Assembly (NCBI GenBank): GCA_021781255.1
Contig: JAJXXG010000356.1
Coordinates: forward strand, 1-7,356
Direction: 5' to 3'
Length of the DNA stretch: 7,356 nt
DNA from: Acidobacteriota bacterium
Lineage (GTDB): Bacteria > Acidobacteriota > Terriglobia > Terriglobales > Acidobacteriaceae
Under the pieces are notes generated by a model. It saw nothing but the letters and a program-made list of their open reading frames with translations, searched no databases and was not told the DNA's origin. This document shows, piece by piece, positions 1 through 4,952 of the stretch (position 1 is its first letter; each line of letters begins with the position of its first letter). Both the position numbers and the translations under genes were made by a program.

Positions 1-57
1 TCTGAATTAAACACCTGAGGAATAGGCTTTGCCGTGACAAACTTCGGCCGGGCCGGC

Positions 58-1506
58 TTATGGGATGTAGAGATCCACATATTCGTTCACCGGCGTTCGT
101 TCCAGGCGCTCACCGTCGAGCGATGCCGCTAGAATTCGCTCGTGCTGCGCTTCAGTGAAGCGGCGGTGCAGGTTGGTCTTGAATTTTTCCACGAGCAGCG
201 GCAATCCCTCTTCACGGCGGCGGCGATGGCCGATGGGATACTCGACAGTTTCTTCGAGAATCGTGCCGTCGTTCAGTTCCATACGCAGGCCATTGGCGAT
301 CGAACGCTTTTCAGGATCGTGGTAATCGGCGGTGAAGCGGGGTTCTTCGACGCATTCGATCTTTGCGCGCAGAGAATCGATACGCGGATCGGCTGCGACG
401 GCGTCTTCGTAATCGGCAGCCGTCAGCCGTCTGAAGAGCAGCGGAATCGCAACCATATATTGCACGCAATGGTCGCGGTCGGCGGGGTTCGCAAGCGGTC
501 CCTTCTTATCGATGATGCGCAGGCAGGCCTCGTGGGTGTGGATGGTAATCTTCTTGATGCTTTCGGAGGAGAGCCCTCGCTGGTCGAGCCGTTCGCGCAG
601 CTTCATCGCCGCTTCAACGGCGGTTTGCGCGTGGAACTCCGCCGGGAAGCTGATCTTGAAGAGCACATTCTCCATTACGTACGAACCGTAAGCCCGCTGG
701 AACTTGAACTCCTGGCCACGGAAGGAGGCGTCGTAAAAGCCCCAGGTCTTCGCGGTCAGCGCGGAGGGGTAGCCCATCTCGCCGGCGCGCGCCATCAGCG
801 CCAGGCGCACCGCCCGGCTCGTCGCGTCGCCCGCGGCCCAGCTTTTCCTCGAACCGGTGTTGGGCGCGTGGCGATAGGTGCGCAGGCTTTGCCCATCAAC
901 CCACGCGTTCGAGATCGCATTGGTGGTTTGCTCGCGGTTGAGGCCGAGCAACTGGCACACGACGGCCGTTGAAGCTACCTTGACCAGCACGACATGATCG
1001 AGGCCCACTTTATTGAACGAATTTTCCAGCGCGATGCAGCCCTGAATCTCGTGCGCCTTGATCATGGCGGTCAAGACGGCGCGCATGGTGAACGGAGGCC
1101 GGCCGTTGGCAAGCGCAGTAAGGGAGAGCCAGTCGGCCGTGGCCAGAATTCCGCCCAGATTGTCTGAGGGGTGTCCCCACTCGGCCGCGAGCCAGGTGTC
1201 GTTGAAGTCAAGCCAGCGGATCATGGCGCCGATGTTGAACGCGGCCTGCACGGGATCGAGTTGAAAGCTGGTTCCAGGCACGCGCGCGCCACTAGGGACG
1301 ACGGTGCCCGGCACAATGGGGCCAAGAAGCTTGGTGCACGCCGGATATTCGAGCGCCTCCAGGCCGCAGCCTAGCGTATCCATGAGGCAATAGCGCGCTG
1401 TGGTGTAAGCCAGATCGCTCTCTATCTTGTAGTTCAGAGCGTAGTCGGCGATGTCTGCAAGGACTTTGTCCGGCGCAGGGCGTTCATTGCTGATATGCGA
1501 GGACAA
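58..1506 (-). CDS. prpD: 2-methylcitrate dehydratase PrpD
   Basis: PrpD dehydrates 2-methylcitrate to 2-methyl-cis-aconitate in the cytosolic methylcitrate cycle for propionate breakdown. The 482-residue product matches the E. coli-type PrpD (about 483 aa) along its whole length as I recall that sequence, including [20 protein letters not shown] residues near 42-57 and the block around 98-116 (W-L-D-F-N-D-T-W then G-H-P-S-D-N). Later landmarks are G-L-D-H at 168-171, R-K-S-W-A-A-G-D at 220-227 and K-I-S-F-P-A-E-F-H at 284-292. By analogy with the MmgE/PrpD (cis-aconitate decarboxylase) fold, D100/D103, H171, K221 and K284 are likely active-site residues; this mapping is inference. The start is TTG at 1506: the N-terminus aligns with MSAQINN-type PrpD starts, an AAGGAG lies 5 nt upstream, and an in-frame stop lies at 1531-1533. 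It is the last gene of a prpB-prpC-prpD operon. No acnD/prpF pair is visible, so this is the PrpD-plus-aconitase version of the pathway. Confidence 0.97.
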   Translation of the reverse strand: MSSHISNERPAPDKVLADIADYALNYKIESDLAYTTARYCLMDTLGCGLEALEYPACTKLLGPIVPGTVVPSGARVPGTSFQLDPVQAAFNIGAMIRWLDFNDTWLAAEWGHPSDNLGGILATADWLSLTALANGRPPFTMRAVLTAMIKAHEIQGCIALENSFNKVGLDHVVLVKVASTAVVCQLLGLNREQTTNAISNAWVDGQSLRTYRHAPNTGSRKSWAAGDATSRAVRLALMARAGEMGYPSALTAKTWGFYDASFRGQEFKFQRAYGSYVMENVLFKISFPAEFHAQTAVEAAMKLRERLDQRGLSSESIKKITIHTHEACLRIIDKKGPLANPADRDHCVQYMVAIPLLFRRLTAADYEDAVAADPRIDSLRAKIECVEEPRFTADYHDPEKRSIANGLRMELNDGTILEETVEYPIGHRRRREEGLPLLVEKFKTNLHRRFTEAQHERILAASLDGERLERTPVNEYVDLYIP

Positions 1507-1511
1507 GCGTG

Positions 1512-1517
1512 CTCCTT
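1512..1517 (-). promoter_or_regulatory. Shine-Dalgarno of prpD, fixing a TTG start
   Basis: Read on the minus strand this is AAGGAG, five bases before the TTG at 1506-1504. No in-frame ATG or GTG lies between the upstream TGA (1531-1533) and the TTG, and the next in-frame ATG is about residue 43, inside conserved PrpD sequence. The ribosome site therefore decides the TTG start. Confidence 0.75.
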
Positions 1518-1558
1518 CTTTCTCTAATCTTCAATCATGGGAGCCCCGCACTCACATC

Positions 1559-1637
1559 TGTCATCCTGAGCGAAGGCCGCCACGGCGGAGAGTCGAAAGG
1601 TCTGCGGCTGTCTTTCGCCGCTGATGCGGAAAACCGC
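1559..1637. repeat. Intergenic repeat-like element with hairpins between prpC and prpD
   Basis: The 130-bp prpC-prpD gap begins a block at 1559 reading TGTCATCCTGAGCGAAGG, followed at 1591 by AGTCGAAAGGTCTGCGG. I recognise this wording (TCATCCTGAGCGAAG...GTCGAAGG.TCTG) as a dispersed intergenic repeat common in acidobacterial and some other genomes; that is recollection, not a search. The block holds three small hairpins: CCGC-CACG-GCGG between about 1578 and 1588, GCGGC/GCCGC at 1604-1608 and 1617-1621, and GCGG-AAAA-CCGC at 1626-1637, the last overlapping the end of the prpC stop codon. There is no T-run after any stem, so it is not a clear terminator. It could modulate prpD expression or mRNA stability. 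Confidence 0.5.
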
Positions 1638-2815
1638 TACTCCCTTTCTCCGATCGGCACAAATTTGAGGTTTTCCGGCCCAATATAATTCGCCGACGGC
1701 CGGATGATCTTTCCATCCTGCCGCTGCTCAATCACGTGCGCTGCCCAGCCCGCCGTTCGCGCCATCACAAAGAGTGGCGTAAAGTGTTCGACTGGAATGC
1801 CCATCAAGTGATACGTCACGGCCGAGAACCAATCCAGGTTGGGAAACATGCGCTTGGCGTCTTGCATGGTGGATTCAATGCGTTCTGCGACTGAGAGAAG
1901 GCGCTTGCCCTCGGCGTCCACGGCCAGCGTGCGCGCCTGCTCCTTGATTAAATGGCTGCGCGGATCGCTGATGGTATACACGGGATGGCCAAAGCCGATA
2001 ATGACTTCCTGATTGGCCACGCGGCGGCGGATGTCGGCTTCGGCCTTTTCGGCCGTGGCATAGCGTTGCTGAATCTCCAGCGCAGCCTCATTAGCGCCTC
2101 CATGCTTTGGCCCCTTGAGTGCGCCGATAGCGCCGGCAATGCACGAGTAAAGATCGGAGCCTGTTCCGGCGATTACGCGAGCAGTGAAAGTGGAAGCGTT
2201 GAACTCGTGCTCCGCGTAGAGGATCAGCGAAATCTGCATCGCCTGCGTCCATTCCGCGCTGGGCGTCTTGCCGTGCAGAAGGCGGAGAAAGTGCGCCGCG
2301 ATCGATTCCTCGCCCGATTCGCCTTCTGCGTCGAGCGCGATGCGTTTGCCGTTGCGCGCAAAATGATACCAGTAGAGAAGCATCGACGGCAGCGAGGCCA
2401 GCAGCCCATCGGCGATGTTGCGCGCGCCCGGGGCGCTGTGGTGCTCAGCCTCAGGCCGCACGCAGCCCAGCACCGAAACGCCTGTACGCAGCACGTCCAT
2501 GGGGTGCGCCAACGCGGGCAGCAACTCCAGAGCCTGCTTCACTTCCGCGGGTAAACCGCGCAGCCTGCACAAGCACGCCTTGTAAGCGGCCAGTTCCGCG
2601 GCGTTGGGCAGCTTGCCGTGGACCAGGAGGTAAGCCACCTCCTCGAATTCGCAGTGCGCGGCAAGGTCGGCAATGTCATAGCCGCGATAGTGCAGGTCGT
2701 TGCCGCTTTGGCCTACGGTGCAGATCGCTGTGTTGCCTGCCGCTGTGCCCGAAAGCGCAACAGACTTCTTGGGTTTGAATGCGGCGGGCGCACCGCCATC
2801 CACTTGAGCGCTCAT
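1637..2815 (-). CDS. prpC: 2-methylcitrate synthase PrpC
   Basis: PrpC condenses propionyl-CoA with oxaloacetate to give 2-methylcitrate and CoA, the entry step of the methylcitrate cycle. The 392-residue protein is a type II-like citrate synthase fold of normal PrpC length (E. coli about 389). It shows the PrpC start block [10 protein letters not shown] at 14-23 and the [14 protein letters not shown] segment at 33-46. Citrate-synthase active-site residues are visible: H203 in A-E-H-E-F-N, H238 in G-P-K-H-G-G, H277 in F-G-H-P-V-Y and D328 in N-L-D-W-F-S, and the C-terminal I-I-R-P-S-A-N-Y is present. I prefer PrpC over housekeeping citrate synthase because of these PrpC-specific stretches and its place between prpB and prpD. 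The ATG start is well placed for homology, but its ribosome site is poor: GGGGG only 4 nt upstream and a GGAG 14 nt upstream. It lies 45 bp after prpB, so cotranscription is likely. Confidence 0.97.
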   Translation of the reverse strand: MSAQVDGGAPAAFKPKKSVALSGTAAGNTAICTVGQSGNDLHYRGYDIADLAAHCEFEEVAYLLVHGKLPNAAELAAYKACLCRLRGLPAEVKQALELLPALAHPMDVLRTGVSVLGCVRPEAEHHSAPGARNIADGLLASLPSMLLYWYHFARNGKRIALDAEGESGEESIAAHFLRLLHGKTPSAEWTQAMQISLILYAEHEFNASTFTARVIAGTGSDLYSCIAGAIGALKGPKHGGANEAALEIQQRYATAEKAEADIRRRVANQEVIIGFGHPVYTISDPRSHLIKEQARTLAVDAEGKRLLSVAERIESTMQDAKRMFPNLDWFSAVTYHLMGIPVEHFTPLFVMARTAGWAAHVIEQRQDGKIIRPSANYIGPENLKFVPIGERE

Positions 2816-2860
2816 TTTACCCCCAGTAACTCCAAGTTAATGAATCGAAGCGGGGAATGT

Positions 2861-3763
2861 CTACTTCCTTTCCTTATTCTTCGCAAAAAGCTCATCGAGC
2901 TTCTGTTCGTAGGCGTGGTAGCCGAGATAGCGGTAGAGATCGTCGCGGGTTTGCATCTGCGGCAGCACGCTCTTTTGCGTACCCTCGGCGCGGATGGTTT
3001 CGTAAACCTTGAGTGCGGCCGCATTCATGGCGCGGTAAGCCGCGCAGCAATAGAGAATGATGTCGACACTGGCCTGGGAAAGTTGCTCGCGCGTAAAGAG
3101 CGGCGTTTGGCCAAACTCGGTGATGTTGGCCAGAATCGGCACGCCCACAGCTTTGCGAAACGCGGTGTACATCGGGAGTTCTGTCACCGCTTCTGCAAAA
3201 ATCATGTCGGCGCCGGCGGCCACGTAGGCCCGCACGCGCTCGATGGCTTGCGCCAGACCCTCGCTGGCCAGCGCATCGGTTCGCGCCATGATGACAAACT
3301 GAGCGTCGGTACGCGCATCCACAGCGGCTTTGATGCGGTCCACCATCTCTTCGGGCGGCACGAGTTCCTTGCCGGGCCGGTGGCCGCAGCGCTTGGCGCT
3401 CACCTGGTCCTCGATGTGCGCGGCAGCCGCGCCGGCCTGGATCATCTGGCGGATGGTGCGCGCAATATTGAATGCCCCGCCCCAACCGGTGTCGATGTCA
3501 ACCAGCAGCGGCAGTGGGCAGGCGCCGGTAATGCGCCGGACGTCAGTAAGCACATCGTCCATGGTGGTGATGCCCAGGTCGGGAACGCCCAGCGAATTGG
3601 CGGCCACGCCTCCGCCGGAAAGATAAATGGCCCGAAAACCCGCCGCCTCAGCCAGGCGCGCCGCGTAGGCGTTGATTGTGCCCGCCACCTGCAGCGGCTT
3701 TTCTGCCGCGAGCGCCGCGCGAAAGCGCGCTCCTGCCGTCCCGTTCAAGCGATCGTTCGCCAT
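2861..3763 (-). CDS. prpB: Methylisocitrate lyase PrpB
   Basis: PrpB cleaves (2R,3S)-2-methylisocitrate to pyruvate and succinate, the last step of the methylcitrate cycle. The 300-residue product has the isocitrate lyase/PEP mutase TIM-barrel motifs in order: S-G-G-G at 49-52, P-D-L-G at 61-64, the metal-binding D-I-D-T-G-W-G at 89-95, H-I-E-D-Q at 116-120, and the catalytic loop K-R-C-G-H-R-P at 124-130 with C126 as the expected catalytic cysteine. D62, D89, D91 and E118 would be the Mg-associated residues by comparison with E. coli PrpB. The K-R-C-G-H signature and short length argue against isocitrate lyase AceA or PEP mutase. The ATG at 3763 has a good AGAGGA site 6 nt upstream. It is the first gene of the operon, divergent from the DUF2911 gene. 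Confidence 0.97.
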   Translation of the reverse strand: MANDRLNGTAGARFRAALAAEKPLQVAGTINAYAARLAEAAGFRAIYLSGGGVAANSLGVPDLGITTMDDVLTDVRRITGACPLPLLVDIDTGWGGAFNIARTIRQMIQAGAAAAHIEDQVSAKRCGHRPGKELVPPEEMVDRIKAAVDARTDAQFVIMARTDALASEGLAQAIERVRAYVAAGADMIFAEAVTELPMYTAFRKAVGVPILANITEFGQTPLFTREQLSQASVDIILYCCAAYRAMNAAALKVYETIRAEGTQKSVLPQMQTRDDLYRYLGYHAYEQKLDELFAKNKERK

Positions 3764-3769
3764 GGGTAT

Positions 3770-3789
3770 TCCTCTGGCGCATCATAACA
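3770..3789 (-). promoter_or_regulatory. Candidate prpB extended -10 promoter and Shine-Dalgarno
   Basis: On the minus strand TGTTATGAT (3789-3781) is an extended -10 (TG, one base, then TATGAT, one mismatch from TATAAT). The ribosome site AGAGGA is at 3775-3770, six bases before the ATG. The -35 is weak (CTGAGA about 20 bp further upstream). A start about 7 nt past the -10 would fall near 3774, giving an mRNA leader of only about 11 nt whose 5' end lies in the Shine-Dalgarno. That tight geometry lowers confidence, and the true promoter may be further upstream. Confidence 0.3.
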
Positions 3790-3790
3790 G

Positions 3791-3807
3791 GGTTTTTACG
3801 CGGTTTT
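3791..3807. repeat. Helically phased GGTTTT direct repeat upstream of prpB
   Basis: GGTTTT occurs at 3791-3796 and again at 3802-3807, an 11-bp period (one helical turn), just upstream of the candidate prpB -10. Short phased repeats can be activator sites, and prp operons are usually inducible. With only six bases per copy, chance is a real alternative. Confidence 0.2.
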
Positions 3808-3906
3808 CTCAGGCCCATTTCCGGAATGTGCCCTCGCGGTGCGACAATCATCCGGTCGGAGCCTTCCCAACAAAAACACGGCTCTGCCCGGAGGAAATGC
3901 ATCGCC

Positions 3907-4485
3907 ATGAAATGCCTGTCAATCTGTACTGGTCTTCTGCTCGCCGCGACAACGCTGTTTGCCCAGTCGGGACCGCCCCCCGGCATGCACAACGGACCGC
4001 CTCCTGGGCCACCGAAGAGCCCGCCGGCCACGGAATCAGCGGTCATTGGCGGTAAGACCATCACCATTACCTATAGCTCGCCCCGCGTGCGAGGCCGCGA
4101 GGGCAAGATCTTCACAAAAGACGGCCTCATCAGCCATGACCCGCATTATCCGGTGTGGCGCGCCGGCGCTAACGCAGCCACTACGCTGAAGACCGGCGCC
4201 GACCTCACGATCGGCGACCTTCATGTTCCCGCTGGAGCCTATACGTTGTTCGTCGATATTTCCGACCCCGCGCAATGGGTCTTGATCGTAAATAAAAAGG
4301 TCGGCGAGTGGGGTATGAGCTACGACTCTACACAGGACCTTGGCCGGGTGAAGATGATGATGTCCAAACCGCCGGCACTGGTGGAGGATTTGAAGTACAC
4401 GCTCACCGATTTAGGCGGCGGGAAGGGCACGCTGACGCTGGCCTGGGAGAACATGAGCGCTTCGGTTGACATCCAGGTGCACTAG
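3907..4485 (+). CDS. Secreted DUF2911 domain protein
   Basis: This 192-residue protein has a Sec signal peptide: M-K, a hydrophobic stretch to about residue 18, and a likely cut after A19 in L-F-A-Q. C7 is not in a proper lipobox, so I do not call a lipoprotein. A proline/glycine-rich linker follows (20-42, with G-P-P-P-G twice), then a DUF2911 domain from about 45 to the end. DUF2911 hallmarks visible are Y-S-S-P-R-V-R-G-R at 56-64, V-W-R-A-G-A-N-A-A-T at 83-92, P-A-G-A-Y-T-L-F at 108-115, W124 and L-T-L-A-W-E at 176-181. The family has no established biochemical role; export outside the cytoplasm is inferred from the signal peptide. GGAGG at 3890-3894 lies 12 nt before this ATG. Another ATG at 3897 is better spaced from in-between sequence but is out of frame. 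The frame is open further upstream, but the signal peptide fixes the start here. It is divergent from prpB and shows no functional tie to it. Confidence 0.9.
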   Translation: MKCLSICTGLLLAATTLFAQSGPPPGMHNGPPPGPPKSPPATESAVIGGKTITITYSSPRVRGREGKIFTKDGLISHDPHYPVWRAGANAATTLKTGADLTIGDLHVPAGAYTLFVDISDPAQWVLIVNKKVGEWGMSYDSTQDLGRVKMMMSKPPALVEDLKYTLTDLGGGKGTLTLAWENMSASVDIQVH

Positions 4486-4522
4486 GGTAGCACGGCCTTC
4501 GTGCCCCTCGGCAAACGGTGGG

Positions 4523-4551
4523 GGCGGCAACTTTGCAGAAAATTTGCCGCC
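4523..4551. promoter_or_regulatory. 8-bp inverted repeat upstream of fmdB (operator or hairpin)
   Basis: GGCGGCAA at 4523-4530 and TTGCCGCC at 4544-4551 are perfect inverted copies separated by 13 bp. The repeat lies in the gap between the DUF2911 gene and fmdB and ends 7 bp before the candidate -10 at 4559. It covers the -35 region, which would suit a repressor or activator site. It could also form an RNA hairpin ending the upstream transcript, but no T-run follows. Confidence 0.4.
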
Positions 4552-4564
4552 TTCGCGGTACAAT
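4533..4564 (+). promoter_or_regulatory. Candidate fmdB promoter
   Basis: TACAAT at 4559-4564 is one mismatch from the -10 consensus. The best -35-like hexamer, TTGCAG at 4533-4538, has a 20-bp spacer, longer than ideal, so an activator or a weak -35 may apply. A start near 4571 would give a leader of about 33 nt to the TTG start of fmdB. Confidence 0.4.
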
Positions 4565-4603
4565 AGATGGTGTGGATCGTATTTCGCCGAAGGGATGAGA
4601 ACC

Positions 4604-4900
4604 TTGCCGCTCTATCCGTATCGCTGCACCCAGTGCGGCCATCGTTTTGAAAAGATTCAGAGTTTCAGCGCCGAGCCGGAGAAAGCGTGCCCCAAATGCG
4701 GCGGCGCGCTGGAGCGCCCGCTGACTGCGCCCGGCCTGCACTTTAAAGGCGCCGGGTGGTACGTGAACGACTACGCGGGGAAGAGCAGCGCATCCGCCGC
4801 CGAAACTGCTTCGGCCTCAACCGGATCCAGTGCGGAAACCCCTTGCAGCGGAAGTTGCGCGACCTGCCCCGCCGCTGCCGCTTCAGCCACAAACAACTGA
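4604..4900 (+). CDS. FmdB-family zinc-ribbon protein
   Basis: This is a small (98 aa) FmdB/CxxC-type zinc ribbon protein. It opens with P-L-Y-P-Y-R-C, matching the M-P-L-Y-E-Y-R-C start typical of the family. Two CxxC pairs (C8/C11 and C29/C32) would hold one zinc. The F-K-G-A-G-W-Y-V-N-D-Y block at 47-57 is the other family hallmark. The tail is Ala/Ser-rich, ending with three cysteines (C81, C85, C88) that could bind metal. The family is often labelled a putative regulator from FmdB of methylotrophs, but its function is not established. I place the start at TTG 4604 because family proteins begin at this residue and AAGGG at 4590-4594 is 9 nt upstream. The in-frame ATG at 4595 (adding M-R-T) touches that site with no spacer; it is the alternative. 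The gene is 52 bp upstream of mutS2 on the same strand. Confidence 0.88.
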   Translation: MPLYPYRCTQCGHRFEKIQSFSAEPEKACPKCGGALERPLTAPGLHFKGAGWYVNDYAGKSSASAAETASASTGSSAETPCSGSCATCPAAAASATNN

Positions 4901-4917
4901 CCACGAGCCGCGTCGAG

Positions 4918-4944
4918 TTGAAGTGCATCGAACGCTGAGATAAT
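4918..4944 (+). promoter_or_regulatory. Candidate mutS2 promoter, near-leaderless
   Basis: TGAGATAAT at 4936-4944 is an extended -10 (TG, one base, then GATAAT, one mismatch from TATAAT). TTGAAG at 4918-4923 is a partial -35 with a 15-bp spacer. Transcription starting about 7 nt past the -10 would begin near 4951, one or two bases before the mutS2 ATG at 4953. No Shine-Dalgarno is evident there, which fits leaderless initiation. Confidence 0.4.
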
Positions 4945-4952
4945 GGCTGCAG

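Noticed and set aside
46..57. GC-rich palindrome (GCCGG/CCGGC) just downstream of prpD
   Set aside because: The loop would be one to three bases and no T-run follows on the minus strand; not a convincing terminator.
1..57. Start of another minus-strand operon gene such as prpE
   Set aside because: Too little sequence; no ribosome site with a convincing start is visible.
142..972. 276-codon plus-strand open frame opposite prpD
   Set aside because: Antisense shadow of prpD; no family features or ribosome site seen.
2618..3787. 389-codon plus-strand open frame opposite prpC and prpB
   Set aside because: It lies antisense to two clearly conserved genes, has no recognisable domain, and is expected from GC-rich codon bias on the opposite strand.
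3821..3860. CCGGA...TCCGG and TCCGGTCGGA small inverted repeats
   Set aside because: Four to five base arms are expected by chance in GC-rich DNA.
3897..3899. ATG close after GGAGG upstream of the DUF2911 gene
   Set aside because: It is in a different frame from the DUF2911 coding sequence and leads to no recognisable protein.
4485..4507. Possible terminator after the DUF2911 gene (GCACG/CGTGC stem with GGG/CCC flanks)
   Set aside because: The stem is short with a bulge and no T-run follows, so it cannot be called an intrinsic terminator.
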